Counted from the first letter of the stretch, positions 28,035 to 40,643 are shown. The stretch: DNA of 64,000 nucleotides from Myxococcus dinghuensis (GCF_024198235.1 NZ_JAKCFB010000017.1:62001-126000), one strand, 5' to 3'. Program-made: numbers and translations. Notes: generated by a model from the sequence alone, not told the origin.

Positions 28035-29225
28035 ATGAAACTTGCCCGGCGGCTCCAGGCCATCAAGCCCTCTCCGACGCTTGCTCTCAACTCCCGCGCC
28101 AAGGCCCTCGCGGCCCAGGGCGTGGACGTGGTGGTGCTGGCTGCGGGTGAACCGGACTTCGACACGCCGGACTACGTGAAGCAGGCGGCGGTGGACGCGC
28201 TGCGCGCCGGCTTCACCAAGTACACGCCCACGGTGGGCATCCCGGAGCTGCGCGAGGCCATCTGCCGCAAGCTGGAGAAGGACAACGGGCTGCGCTTCAC
28301 GCCCGAGCAGGTGCTCGTCACCGCGGGCGGCAAGCAGGCGCTCTACAACTTCTGCCAGGCCGTGCTGGACGAGGGCGACGAGGTCATCGTCTTCGCGCCC
28401 TTCTGGGTGAGCTATCCGGACATGGTGCGGCTGGCGGGGGCCACGCCCGTCATCGTCAACACGCGCGAGGAGGACGGCTTCGCGCCGGACCCGGACGCCA
28501 TCCGCCGCGCGCTCACCCCGCGCACCCGCGCCGTCATCATCAACAGCCCGGGCAACCCCACCGGCGCCGTCTACTCGCGTGCCGCGCTCCAGGGCATCGC
28601 GGACGCGGTGCGGGGCCACGACTGCCTCATCGTCACGGACGACATCTACGAGAAGCTGCTCTACACGGGCGAGCGCCTGGGCATCAGCGACGTGGCCCCG
28701 GACCTGGTGCCCCGGCTGGTGGTCGTCAACGGCATGAGCAAGGCGTACTCCATGACGGGCTGGCGCATGGGCTACGCCGCCGGCCCGCGCCCGGTCATCA
28801 ACGGCATGCAGCTGGTGCAGGACCAGTCCACGTCCAACGCGTCCTCCATCGCCCAGAAGGCGGCGCTCGCCGCGCTCAACGGGCCCACGGACACCATCGC
28901 CACCATGGTGGTGGAGTACCGCGCGCGCAGGGACCTGTTCGTCAACGGCCTCAACGCGCTGGACGGCATCCGCTGCCGCATGCCGGAGGGCGCCTTCTAC
29001 GCGTTCGCGGACGTGCGGGGGCTCTACGGCCGCTCGTACAAGGGCAAGGCCATCACCGGCTCCATGCAACTGTCGGAGATCCTCCTGGACGACTTCCGCG
29101 TCGCGGGCGTGCCGGGGGATCCGTTCGGCGCCGAGGGCTACATCCGCTTCAGCTTCGTCACCTCGCGTGAGGTGCTGGGCAAGGGGCTGGGGCGCCTGAA
29201 CGACCTGGTCCAGGCGCTGCGCTGA
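28035..29225 (+). CDS. Class I/II pyridoxal-phosphate aminotransferase (AspC-like, group I-gamma)
   Basis: 396 residues. Hallmarks are the N-terminal LNSRAKAL and GEPDFDTP, the PLP ring-stacking and phosphate residues, NSPGNPTGAVYSR, the catalytic Lys in NGMSKAYSMTGWRMGY and the substrate-carboxylate Arg in GYIRFSF. This combination is that of the thermophile-type aspartate/prephenate aminotransferases. It probably transaminates aspartate with 2-oxoglutarate; activity on prephenate cannot be excluded. The start MKLARRLQAIKPSPTLALN was chosen over a longer open frame from 27999. Confidence 0.9.
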   Translation: MKLARRLQAIKPSPTLALNSRAKALAAQGVDVVVLAAGEPDFDTPDYVKQAAVDALRAGFTKYTPTVGIPELREAICRKLEKDNGLRFTPEQVLVTAGGKQALYNFCQAVLDEGDEVIVFAPFWVSYPDMVRLAGATPVIVNTREEDGFAPDPDAIRRALTPRTRAVIINSPGNPTGAVYSRAALQGIADAVRGHDCLIVTDDIYEKLLYTGERLGISDVAPDLVPRLVVVNGMSKAYSMTGWRMGYAAGPRPVINGMQLVQDQSTSNASSIAQKAALAALNGPTDTIATMVVEYRARRDLFVNGLNALDGIRCRMPEGAFYAFADVRGLYGRSYKGKAITGSMQLSEILLDDFRVAGVPGDPFGAEGYIRFSFVTSREVLGKGLGRLNDLVQALR

Positions 29226-29238
29226 TGCCCCGCCCGCC

Positions 29239-29261
29239 GCCCCCGGCCTCCAGCCGGGGGC
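29239..29261. terminator. Hairpin between convergent genes
   Basis: A perfect nine-base stem, GCCCCCGGC with GCCGGGGGC, and a five-base loop, between the aminotransferase stop and the stop of the convergent gene at 29275. There is no T-run on either side, so termination strength is uncertain. Confidence 0.5.
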
Positions 29262-29274
29262 CTTCCCCGCGCCG

Positions 29275-30006
29275 TCAGTCCGTGTAGGCGAAGGCGCGGT
29301 ACTCGCCGCCGTAGGGCCGGTAGACGAAGACGCCCGCGTGGCCGGAGAGGTTGCCCACCGCGACCCACAGGTCCTTCTGGCCGCGCAGGTCCAGCGCGAG
29401 CCGGGCGGGAGCCTTGCCGTACTTCTTCTCCATCTCCTCCAGCGTCAGGACCTCGATGTCGTAGAGGTTCACCAGGTCCGTGCGCTTCAGGCGCAGTTGC
29501 TTCACCCACGAGCCCACCAGCTCCTCGGGCGTGGCGTAGCGCTTCTCCTCGAGCTGGAACGGATAGAACAGCTCGTTCGCCGCGTTGCGGACATCTCCCG
29601 ACAGCAGACACTGGAAGAGGTAGCGGGCGCTGATGCGGATGTCCTCCTTCGCAATCTCGGCGGCGGAGAGCGGCGGGGGCGGAGCGGCGGCGGCCTCCGC
29701 CGGCGTGGGGGTGGCGGTGGGCACGCTGGCGGTGGCGGGCTTGGAGGGGGGCGGCGGGGCCGCGGGCTTGGGTGCCTGCTCCGGGGGCGGCGTGGGCGCC
29801 GCGACGGGCTTGGGCTGCTCGGCCTTCGGGGCCGCGGGCTTGGGTGCCTCGGCCTTGGGTGCCTCGGTCTTGGGTGCCTCAGTCTTGGGCGCGTCGGCGG
29901 GCGGTGGCGTGGGCGCCGGGGCGGACTCGGTGGGAGGTGAGGCCGGGTCCTGGGCCAGGGCGGGGGCTGAGACGGAGAGGATGAGGGCCAGGGACCAGCG
30001 ACGCAT
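29275..30006 (-). CDS. Secreted hypothetical protein with Pro/Ala/Lys repeats
   Basis: 243 residues. A signal peptide (MRRWSLALILSVSAPALAQ) precedes about 105 residues of near-repeats based on PK(A/T)EAPK and PKPAAP, which look like a wall-spanning or periplasm-spanning linker. The C-terminal about 115 residues form a compact domain (LSAAEIAKEDIRISARYLFQ, then KRTDLVNLYDIEVLTLEEME) of unknown function. The repeat DNA is prone to slippage, so repeat number may vary between strains. It faces carB divergently. Confidence 0.6.
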   Translation of the reverse strand: MRRWSLALILSVSAPALAQDPASPPTESAPAPTPPPADAPKTEAPKTEAPKAEAPKPAAPKAEQPKPVAAPTPPPEQAPKPAAPPPPSKPATASVPTATPTPAEAAAAPPPPLSAAEIAKEDIRISARYLFQCLLSGDVRNAANELFYPFQLEEKRYATPEELVGSWVKQLRLKRTDLVNLYDIEVLTLEEMEKKYGKAPARLALDLRGQKDLWVAVGNLSGHAGVFVYRPYGGEYRAFAYTD

Positions 30007-30157
30007 GCGACCTCCAGCGGGGAACGGGGGAGCGTAGCAGACGCGGGGGCCGGGGGGCGCCCGGCTGTCACGGCGACGGCACGGGGGCCCGCTCGGGAGG
30101 ACGCTCCTCTACAACATCCGTGCATGTGGAGTCGGACGTTGGTATGGGGGCGCCCCG

Positions 30158-33412
<3,255 letters not shown>

Positions 33413-33437
33413 CCCCCGTCCGTTGATTCCTCACACG

Positions 33438-33477
33438 CGGCCCCGTTCCCCGTCCGGGAGCGGGGCCGTGGTGTTTC
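33438..33477 (+). terminator. Terminator of carB
   Basis: CGGCCCCG (33438-33445) pairs with CGGGGCCG (33461-33468); an inner loop is partly paired and TGGTGTTT follows. It starts 26 bases after the carB stop. Confidence 0.7.
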
Positions 33478-33548
33478 CGGGGACCCCCACGATAGGCTTT
33501 GCGTGGAATCCAAGGCTCGCGTGAGTCGCGAGTTGAAAGGGAGTCTGC

Positions 33549-34355
33549 GTGAAACTCATATCGAACAGCGCCATCGTGACGGGAGCGGGGCAGGGGATTG
33601 GCCGTGGAATCGCCGAGCGGCTGATGCGGGACGGGGCCAATGTGCTTGTCTTTGGACGGACGCAGGCGAAGGTGGAGGAGGCCGCCAGCGACCTCAACCG
33701 GTTGTTCGAGGGGCGCGCCCGGGCCGTGCCTTGCGCGGGTGACGTGAGCCGGGCGGAGGATGTCGCTCGGGCCATGGACGTCGCCACGCGTGAGCTGGGG
33801 CTGCCTGGCATCCTGGTGAACAACGCGGGGACGGCGACGCTGGCGCCCATGCTCGAGCTCCCGGACGCGGACTTCGACCACGTGCTGGCCGTCAACCTGA
33901 GGGGGCCGTTCCTCTTCATGAAGGCCTTCGCGCGGGCGCTGGTCCAGGCACAGAAGCCCGGGGTGGTGGTCAACATCTCCTCGCTGAACCAGCTCTCGGT
34001 GACGGACGGCCTGGCACACTACTGCGCCTCCAAGGCGGGCCTGGCGAACCTCTCGAAGGTCGCCGCCGCGGAGCTCGGTCGCCATGGCATCCGGGTGAAC
34101 GTGGTGGCGCCCGGGGTCATCGATACGCCGCTGGCGGAGAGCGTCGGGCTCATCGAGATCATGGGCGGGGAGTTCCTGGCGCGGACGCCGCTGGGCAAGC
34201 CCTGCGGCAAGCCGGCGGACGTCGCGGGCGTCGTGTCCTTCCTCTGCGGCGAGGACGCGGCGTGGATTACCGGGGAGACCATCTCCGTCGATGGTGGCAA
34301 TCACATCCGTGGCCTGCACAGCTACTGGGACACGATGCGCGCCGCCGCGAAATAG
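33549..34355 (+). CDS. Short-chain dehydrogenase/reductase
   Basis: 268 residues from a GTG with GAAAGGGAG ahead of it. Classical SDR: TGAGQGIG cofactor motif, NNAG at the end of strand 4, catalytic Ser in VVNISSLNQLS, YCASK (Tyr-x-x-x-Lys) and GVIDTPLAES. The Arg after strand 2 (FGRTQAKV) hints at NADP(H) preference. The substrate is not evident. It sits just before the RiPP-associated region but a 349-base gap follows, so membership of that locus is doubtful. Confidence 0.85.
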   Translation: MKLISNSAIVTGAGQGIGRGIAERLMRDGANVLVFGRTQAKVEEAASDLNRLFEGRARAVPCAGDVSRAEDVARAMDVATRELGLPGILVNNAGTATLAPMLELPDADFDHVLAVNLRGPFLFMKAFARALVQAQKPGVVVNISSLNQLSVTDGLAHYCASKAGLANLSKVAAAELGRHGIRVNVVAPGVIDTPLAESVGLIEIMGGEFLARTPLGKPCGKPADVAGVVSFLCGEDAAWITGETISVDGGNHIRGLHSYWDTMRAAAK

Positions 34356-34704
34356 CGCAGGGCGACCTCGACCCTCCCCACTTCCTCGCCATGTCGCATG
34401 CGCCGGGGTGCCCACGCGGTCCGTGGGCGCTCCAGCGCCGGGTCCGACCCACGGGGGCGTTACCTGGTGAGTCATCACTCCATGCCTGACCCAATGCCTC
34501 TCATTTCTGGGGGGGTGGTGATGTCTGGGTGGTGTGGGTGCGTGGGTTTGAGGGTGCGAGACGCCGCGCGGAGCGGTGTGATTCGTCCGATTCTTAGCTG
34601 AACCCAGTCGTGGTCCGCATCGGGGACGGGTGAGGCCGAGGTAGCCTCGATTCAAACACAATTCGTTTCGCTGCCTTTGGACCCTCTCCCCGTGAGTCCG
34701 ACGC
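34356..34704. other. Intergenic region before the RiPP-associated genes
   Basis: 349 bases without a convincing gene. GC falls around 34595-34680 (CAAACACAATTCG), which should contain the promoter of the ABC exporter, but no clear -35/-10 pair is seen. A T/G-rich run at 34500-34560 translates to a Gly/Cys-containing peptide that I do not believe is expressed (no ribosome site). Confidence 0.45.
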
Positions 34705-36744
34705 ATGCCGAGTCCTTCCTCCTCCGCGGTCTCACGGATGCGATTGTGTTCGAGCATCCCCGGACGCGAGCGCTGGGAGGTGGAGGCGCTGGCTGACGCT
34801 CCGGAGCTGGCCGCGGCGCTGGAGACGTCGCTCCTGTCTCACGACGGTGTCGTCAAGGTGCGCGCGAGCGCCGTCTCGGGGCGGGTCCTGGTCTTCTTCT
34901 CGCCAACCACCCTCGTGGAGTCGGTGGAGACGTTGCTGCGGGAGGTGTTGCGGCGGCTGCTCTCCAGGAAGAACCCCGGGGCCGAGGCCGGCGTGGACTC
35001 CGGCGTTGCTTCCTCCCGTGCGCTGAGGGAGTTGCTCCCGGAGCGGGCGCGGCTCGTGCGGCCGCTCGTGTTGTCCGTGGTGAGTCACGGGTTGAGCATC
35101 TCCCAGGGGTTGCTCGTCGTCGCCACGTTGAACGCCGCCCTCGCGAAGCGCTCCGGGCTCTTGCGAGGAGCGGCGGACTCGCGCTTCGGGCTCGTGAGCG
35201 GCTTGCTCATGCTCTTCACGGGGGTGAACCAGTATGTCCAGCACGCGCGCAAGCGGGCCTGGAGGCAGCTCGCGCGCAATCACGAGCATGCGCTGCGCGC
35301 GCGGCTGCTGGCGGCCATCGAGGCGCAAGACCTGGCCACCCTGGACGCGCAGGGAACGGGGCGGCTCCTGAGCCTCGTGACGAAGGATGCGGCCCGGCTC
35401 GCCTCGTTCCTGGAGCGGGACGTGGACGACGCCGTCAACAACGCCCTGGTCATCCTCGTCTCAGGCACCTTGTTGCTCACGACCTCACCGCTGCTCGTGC
35501 TCGTCGCCTGTCTGCCCGTTCCCTTCATGGTGCCGCTCCTGCGCAAGCTGGGCCGGAAGACGGCCGCTGCCCGGATGCACCAGAACGAGGAGGTGGATCG
35601 CTTCACCCAGCACCTGGAGAACAGCTTCGCCGGCATCGTCGACATCAAGAGCTTCACCGCGGAGCGAGAGGATGTCCGACGGCTGTCGGAGTCCGCCCGG
35701 CGCCTCGCCGACGCGGAGCTGGACGCGGCGGAGTCCGCTTCGCTCGAGGCGCACCTCATGCAGGGCGCCTTCGCCACCGGGTTCGTGGTGATGACCCTCT
35801 ACGGTGGCTGGAAGGCCCGCAAGGGCCTGCTCTCCAGCGAGGTCTTCGCGAGGACGATGTACCTGTTCCCGCAGGTCCTGGGGGCGCTCGGGGGCGTGGG
35901 CGGGGCGCTGGGGAGCTATCACTCCGCGGTCAGCTCCGCGGCGCGCCTCCAGGACATGCTCGCCTCGCGTCCGGGCATCCAAGGGGGGCCCGTTCGCCTG
36001 CCCAAGGCCCGGGTTCGCGGCGAGGTCCGCTTCGACGACGTCTCCTTCGGCTACGAGCCCTCCACGACGGTCCTCCATGGCGTCTCCCTGCACCTGCGCC
36101 CCGGGGAGACGCTCGCCATCGTCGGACCGACCGGGTCCGGGAAGAGCACGCTCCTGAAATTGCTGCTGCGCTTCCACGACGTGCGGTCCGGGAGCCTCCA
36201 GGTGGATGGCCACGAACTCCGGTCGCTGGACCTCGAGGACCTCCGCGCCGCCATCGGTATCGTGGGGCAGGAGCCCTTCCTGTTCGAGGGGACGGTGAAG
36301 GACAACGTGCTCCTCGGCGAGCCGGGCGCGTCGGACGCGGAGGTCGCGGAGGCCCTCGACCACGCGGGGGCGTTGCAGTTCGTCCAGGCCCTTCCGGACC
36401 GGATGGATGCCCAGGTGGGCGAGCGTGGCCGGAAGCTGTCGGGAGGGCAGCGGCAGCGCATCGCCATCGCGCGTGCGCTCCTGAAGAAGGCCCCCATCCT
36501 CGCGCTCGACGAGGCGACCTCCCACCTCGACTACGAGACGGAGGCCGCCATCCAGCGGTCGGTCCGCAACGCCTCCACCCGGATGAGCATGATCGTCGTG
36601 GCGCACCGCCTCTCCACCATCCGCCATGCGGACCAGATCCTGGTGCTCGACCAGGGGCGGGTCCGGGAGCAGGGGCGTCATGAGGCGCTGCTCGCGCGAG
36701 GTGGGCTCTACGCCTTCCTGTGGAGCCTTCAGCAGGGTGAATGA
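34705..36744 (+). CDS. ABC exporter half-transporter with HMA2-like N-terminal extension
   Basis: 679 residues. Residues about 8-90 (LCSSIPGRERWEVEALAD to LVFFSPTTLVESVETLL) resemble an HMA_2-type ferredoxin-like domain lacking the CxxC metal site. A six-helix type I exporter domain follows (about 115-400), then the nucleotide-binding domain: GPTGSGKST (residue about 473), LSGGQRQR (about 578), ILALDEATSHLD and AHRLSTIRHAD. It should work as a homodimer and pump a hydrophobic or peptide cargo outward. It lacks the C39 peptidase domain of LanT-type exporters, so it would not cleave a leader. It is the only transporter next to the RiPP locus and the natural export candidate; that link is inference. 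Confidence 0.82.
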   Translation: MPSPSSSAVSRMRLCSSIPGRERWEVEALADAPELAAALETSLLSHDGVVKVRASAVSGRVLVFFSPTTLVESVETLLREVLRRLLSRKNPGAEAGVDSGVASSRALRELLPERARLVRPLVLSVVSHGLSISQGLLVVATLNAALAKRSGLLRGAADSRFGLVSGLLMLFTGVNQYVQHARKRAWRQLARNHEHALRARLLAAIEAQDLATLDAQGTGRLLSLVTKDAARLASFLERDVDDAVNNALVILVSGTLLLTTSPLLVLVACLPVPFMVPLLRKLGRKTAAARMHQNEEVDRFTQHLENSFAGIVDIKSFTAEREDVRRLSESARRLADAELDAAESASLEAHLMQGAFATGFVVMTLYGGWKARKGLLSSEVFARTMYLFPQVLGALGGVGGALGSYHSAVSSAARLQDMLASRPGIQGGPVRLPKARVRGEVRFDDVSFGYEPSTTVLHGVSLHLRPGETLAIVGPTGSGKSTLLKLLLRFHDVRSGSLQVDGHELRSLDLEDLRAAIGIVGQEPFLFEGTVKDNVLLGEPGASDAEVAEALDHAGALQFVQALPDRMDAQVGERGRKLSGGQRQRIAIARALLKKAPILALDEATSHLDYETEAAIQRSVRNASTRMSMIVVAHRLSTIRHADQILVLDQGRVREQGRHEALLARGGLYAFLWSLQQGE

Positions 36745-36766
36745 CTTTCCGAACCGGGAGGCCGTG

Positions 36767-38392
36767 ATGGATGCCGTGCAGCGAGAGCAGATCGACAGCC
36801 TGTTCAGCTCCTGGAGTGACTCGGAGGGCCCCGGGGGGGCGCTGGGCATCTATCGAGAGGGGGAGCTCATCCACGCGCGGGGATATGGCGCCGCGAACCT
36901 GGAGAGCGCGGTCCCCATCACCCCGTCCACCGTGTTCCACGTGGCCTCGCTCTCCAAGCAGTTCACCGCCGTGGTGGTGGGGCTCCTGGCGCGAGAGGGG
37001 CGCATCTGCCTCGACGACGACATCCGGCGTCACGTGCCGGAGCTGCCCGAGGGGCCGCCCATCACCTTCCGGCACATCATCCACCACACCAGCGGCCTGA
37101 GAGACCAGTGGGACCTGCTGCGGTTGGCGGGCTGGCGCGCCGCGGACCTCAAGACGACGGGCGACATCCTGTGGCTGGCCTCGCGCCAGAAGGCGTTGAA
37201 CTTCCCGACCGGCACCCGGTACCAGTACATCAACACCGGCTACACCTTGATGGCCATCGCGGTCGAGCGCATCACCGGCCGCTCCCTGCAAGCCCACGCG
37301 GAGGAGCACCTCTTCGCGCCGCTCGGGATGCACCACACGTGCTTCCAGGACGACCACCGGAAGCTCGTCCGGAATCGCGCCCTGGCCTACTCGCGCGAAG
37401 CGGGCGGCCCGTGGAAGCTCAACGTCCCCGCCTACGAGACCATCGGCCCCACGGGGCTGCTCTCGACGGTCGAGGACTTCGCCCGCTGGGAGCGCAACTT
37501 CCACTCTCCGACCGTGGGAGACGTGGACTTCATCCGGCAGCTCTCGCAACCGGGGGCCTTCGACGACGGGCGACCGCTCGGCTACGGCTTCGGCCTCATC
37601 CTGGGCCGATACCGGGGACTGCCCGTCGCGGAGCACGCGGGGGGCGACGCGGGCTTCGCGTCCTACTTCCTTCGCTTCCCCGCGCAGCGCCTGTCGGTCG
37701 CCATCTTCTGCAACGCCGCGGAGCTGCGGCCGGGGCCGCTGACCCGGCGGATCGCCGACATCCTCCTGGCGGACCACTTCGAGGAAGGGTCGGCAGGGGA
37801 CCGCCAGCTCCCCTCATGGGCGGGCCGGGCCGCGGGCGCCACCGACGCCGCCTCGGACACGTTCGAGGCCCTGACCGGCCTCTACCGGGACACCTGGAGC
37901 GGGACGACGCTCGGGCTCGAGGCCCGGGGAGGAAAGCTCTTCCTCGTGCCGAGCACCGGTGGAACGTATGAGCTGCTGCCGGCCGGCCCCGGCTGCTGGC
38001 GGTTTCCGGAGGTGGATGCGCAATGCCAGTTCACGCCCGCGCAAGGGGATGCTCCCGCTCGGATGAAGGTGACCCACGCGGGGCAGACCACCGCGCTCTG
38101 TGAGCGCGTCGAGGTGCCGCCCCGGGGGCCCGAGTCGCTGGCCGAGTACGCCGGCACCTACCGGAGCGAGGAGCTGGGGGTTCACTACACCTTCGCTGTC
38201 TCGGGTGAGGCCCTCGTCCTGCGGCGGGAGAAGTTCGCGGAGGCCCGCGTCCAGTTCACCTCGGAGGACGATGGCTCGACTCGCAGCGGGGATGGGCTCC
38301 ACCTGCGCTTCGTCCGGGATTCACGTGGCCAGGTCAGCGGCCTGCTCGTGAGCGCCGAGCGGGCCTGGAACATCCACTTCGCTCGCGCATGA
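36767..38392 (+). CDS. Serine hydrolase of the class C beta-lactamase/PBP4* fold
   Basis: 541 residues, starting 22 bases after the ABC gene. The catalytic set is present: SLSK (Ser61, Lys64), YIN (Tyr154-Asn156) and HAGG (from His290). There is no signal peptide, unusual for penicillin-binding relatives, so it is presumably cytosolic. The last about 200 residues (LTGLYRDTWSGTTLGLEA and YAGTYRSEELGVHYTF) are two lipocalin-like beta domains common in this family. Members include esterases, D-aminopeptidases and amidases; as neighbour of an exporter and a RiPP operon it may hydrolyse or resist a product, but this is unproven. Confidence 0.8.
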   Translation: MDAVQREQIDSLFSSWSDSEGPGGALGIYREGELIHARGYGAANLESAVPITPSTVFHVASLSKQFTAVVVGLLAREGRICLDDDIRRHVPELPEGPPITFRHIIHHTSGLRDQWDLLRLAGWRAADLKTTGDILWLASRQKALNFPTGTRYQYINTGYTLMAIAVERITGRSLQAHAEEHLFAPLGMHHTCFQDDHRKLVRNRALAYSREAGGPWKLNVPAYETIGPTGLLSTVEDFARWERNFHSPTVGDVDFIRQLSQPGAFDDGRPLGYGFGLILGRYRGLPVAEHAGGDAGFASYFLRFPAQRLSVAIFCNAAELRPGPLTRRIADILLADHFEEGSAGDRQLPSWAGRAAGATDAASDTFEALTGLYRDTWSGTTLGLEARGGKLFLVPSTGGTYELLPAGPGCWRFPEVDAQCQFTPAQGDAPARMKVTHAGQTTALCERVEVPPRGPESLAEYAGTYRSEELGVHYTFAVSGEALVLRREKFAEARVQFTSEDDGSTRSGDGLHLRFVRDSRGQVSGLLVSAERAWNIHFARA

Positions 38393-38407
38393 GCCGCCAC
38401 GGGTCCA

Positions 38408-38680
38408 TCAGGCGGAGGACGGGGAGTCCGGGCCGGAGGCGTCCTCTCCGGGGGGGGCGCTTGCAGTCTCCTGTTCGGCCATCATCTCCGCGACCAGGTC
38501 TTCGAGATCCTCGACGAACCGGGCCGCCTGCCGTCGAAGCTCGGCCCCCACCGCCTTGCCATTCTTCAGGGCGCTCTCCGCCAGGGGCCGGAGCTTCTTG
38601 CGCAGCTCCTCGCGGTCGAGCTGGGCGCCCACGATGGCACCCAGGGCGAACGAGGTGAGGGCAATGAATGGACGATTCAT
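38408..38680 (-). CDS. Small DUF5132-like protein
   Basis: 90 residues on the opposite strand to its neighbours. The start MNRPFIALTSFALGAIVGAQL gives one hydrophobic helix, followed by an amphipathic region with LRPLAESALKNGKAVGAEL and FVEDLEDLVAEMMAEQ, matching the plan of DUF5132 proteins, then a Pro/Ser/Asp tail. Relatives often sit near HMA2-domain and metal-ATPase genes, which is notable because the exporter 1.7 kb away has an HMA2-like extension. Function unknown. A start nine codons earlier is open but lacks a ribosome site. Confidence 0.55.
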   Translation of the reverse strand: MNRPFIALTSFALGAIVGAQLDREELRKKLRPLAESALKNGKAVGAELRRQAARFVEDLEDLVAEMMAEQETASAPPGEDASGPDSPSSA

Positions 38681-38757
38681 ATGACAGGTTCTACGTGACC
38701 CTTTCATGAAGGGTCAAGCAATGGGCTTCGCGGTGTGAAGTGTCATGGGGGAAGACA

Positions 38758-39804
38758 ATGTCATCCAATGCAATATCAGTCGCGACACCCGGTCTGGAGA
38801 CTTCGGCGGACGCCGTGAGGCTCCTGGAATCCTCGTGCAGACCGCCGTTCTACTCACGGCGGAGTCTCCAGGAACTCATGGAGACGGCGGAGACGCTGCC
38901 CACCCTCCTCTCGTTGAGCCACATGTTCGAGCGCCCCATGCGCGGGGGGGAGCACCCGGTCGATTTCTTCCTCTGGCTTTCGGCGAAGGGGCGGCGAGAC
39001 GTGCTGGCGGGGACCCACGCGGGCCTTCCCGCCACGTTCCATGACCAGGAGTCCTGGAAGCGGATTCGCGACTTCGCCCGAGGCTGGGTGGACGAGACCT
39101 CTCCCCTGCACGAGGTCTGCTCCGTCTGGCTCGAGTTCGACGTCCGCGGCCGGCCGACGGGGGTTCCCACGCCGCTGATCTTCTTCACCGTCGAACCCCA
39201 TGTCTCCCCGGGGCCCGCGCTGGAGCTGCTCCAGCCCCGGTCCTTTGCCTCTCCGGAGTTGGCGAACCTGCGCCGCTGCTGGGATGCCATTCCCGCGACC
39301 TGCCGCTACCGCACGGTCGGCGTCCTCTACTCGCGGCCCACGGAGGCCCTGCGCCTCATCCTGATACTGCGGCCGGACGAGGCGTTCTCCTACCTGGAGC
39401 GGATCGGCTGGCCGGGCTCGCCGGCGAAGCTGCACCAGCGGATGGCGCGGTTCCTGCGTTTCCACTCGGAGATCGCGCTGCACGTCGATGTCCACCCCGA
39501 CGGTGTGCAACCCCAGGTGGGGATGGAGATCTACGTAGACGAGGACGCGATGTATCGAGGACGGGGAGGGGACTGCAGGCCCCTGCTCGACCTCACCGTC
39601 GAGGAGTCGCTGTGCACGCCAGGCATCCGCGACGCGCTCGCCGTGTGGCCCGGCACCGACACCGTGGGTCTGTCCGATGGGAGCGTGGTGCGGGTGGAGC
39701 GCATGTTCCACCACGTGAAGGTCGTGAGCCAGTTGGACCTGAGCCTTCAGGCCAAAGCGTATACCACCGCGGAGTACGAGGTGAGCCCGCCATGGAACCG
39801 GTAG
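38758..39804 (+). CDS. Conserved unknown, paralogue A of the RiPP locus
   Basis: 348 residues with the ATG at 38758, preceded by GGGGAAG. No recognised family, but it is clearly homologous to the protein at 41883-42929, also 348 residues. Shared blocks are WLEFD, RPTEALRL with PDEAFSYLERIGWPG, HVDVHPDGVQPQVGMEIY, ESLCTPGIRDALAVWPG and HHVKVV...QAKAY. The alternation of strands and helices is compatible with an ABBA-type (aromatic prenyltransferase) barrel, which would fit a locus with its own prenyl diphosphate synthase, but I see no diagnostic motif. The stop lies 13 bases inside the oxygenase gene, so the two are translationally coupled. Confidence 0.6.
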   Translation: MSSNAISVATPGLETSADAVRLLESSCRPPFYSRRSLQELMETAETLPTLLSLSHMFERPMRGGEHPVDFFLWLSAKGRRDVLAGTHAGLPATFHDQESWKRIRDFARGWVDETSPLHEVCSVWLEFDVRGRPTGVPTPLIFFTVEPHVSPGPALELLQPRSFASPELANLRRCWDAIPATCRYRTVGVLYSRPTEALRLILILRPDEAFSYLERIGWPGSPAKLHQRMARFLRFHSEIALHVDVHPDGVQPQVGMEIYVDEDAMYRGRGGDCRPLLDLTVEESLCTPGIRDALAVWPGTDTVGLSDGSVVRVERMFHHVKVVSQLDLSLQAKAYTTAEYEVSPPWNR

Positions 39805-40643
39805 CCCGAGCAGATTGGTTCAAGTTCCGCTCCGTCGACTTCACGCAGCTCGACGCCCTGGAGGACTGCCTGGACGCGTTCACGGCGCGGACCCTCGATG
39901 GCGTGGTGATTCGACGGGTCTATCCCGAGGAGTACATGCGGGAGATCAGCGCACGCATCGAGCGACACGAGCCGCCGTTCCATGTCTTTCCTCGGGTGGC
40001 CGACCCCCTCAGGGCCCGCCAGGGGAAACACCTGTATGGCATCACCCTGGTGGCCGCCCCCCGTGACCTGTCGGAGTACTTCCGCGTGGCGGAGGGCTTT
40101 CGCTCCCATTGCCGGGAGCTCTTCCTGGATGGCGCCGACTATGAGGCGCGTCTGAAGTCCATCTTCGAGGTGCTCGGGGGGGGCCGCCCGGTCGAACTCC
40201 CGCGCAATCCGGATGGGCAGGGGTACATGCCCGCCACCATCCGGATCCTCCCCGCGGGCGCCGCCATCGACCTCCATTGTGACAACAACCTCAGTCACCA
40301 TCCCTCCTACACGCACCTGAAGACGGTCTGTGACGTGAACGACCAGCTCAGCTTCTTCCTGACGCTCAACGCACCGGGTAGTGGTGGCGAGCTGGTTGTC
40401 TATTCGCGCCGCTGGTCGGACTCGGACGACGTGGAGACCCAGTACGTCGTGAGCAAGGACGCGTCCATGGTCGAAGGCTGCGAGTCGCTCGCCCTCAAGC
40501 CTGGGCCCGGGGACCTCATCCTCTTCGCGGGCGGGCGCATCTACCACCGCGTCGCTCCGACGGAAGGAAATCGTCCGCGCTATACCATCGGTGGGTTCCT
40601 GGCCCGGGCGAATGAGGGCCGGGCGCTCTACTACTGGAGCTGA
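39792..40643 (+). CDS. 2-oxoglutarate/Fe(II) oxygenase (prolyl-hydroxylase-like)
   Basis: 283 residues. The double-stranded beta-helix core carries the iron triad: HCD (His162, Asp164) in IDLHCDNN and His252 in RIYHRVAPTEG, followed by an Arg in RPRYTIGGFLA that would bind the 2-oxoglutarate carboxylate. GSGGELVVYSRRW is typical of the prolyl 4-hydroxylase-like branch. It overlaps paralogue A by 13 bases and lies 1 kb upstream of the precursor gene. Probable job: hydroxylation or desaturation of a residue in the RiPP core, as inferred from location only. Confidence 0.82.
   Translation: MEPVARADWFKFRSVDFTQLDALEDCLDAFTARTLDGVVIRRVYPEEYMREISARIERHEPPFHVFPRVADPLRARQGKHLYGITLVAAPRDLSEYFRVAEGFRSHCRELFLDGADYEARLKSIFEVLGGGRPVELPRNPDGQGYMPATIRILPAGAAIDLHCDNNLSHHPSYTHLKTVCDVNDQLSFFLTLNAPGSGGELVVYSRRWSDSDDVETQYVVSKDASMVEGCESLALKPGPGDLILFAGGRIYHRVAPTEGNRPRYTIGGFLARANEGRALYYWS

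Noticed and set aside
34482-34601. Gly/Cys-containing 39-residue frame (ISGGVVMSGWCGCVG) before the ABC exporter
   Set aside because: Although it has a GG and two Cys, the would-be leader is only about nine residues and there is no Shine-Dalgarno; far from the RiPP enzymes.
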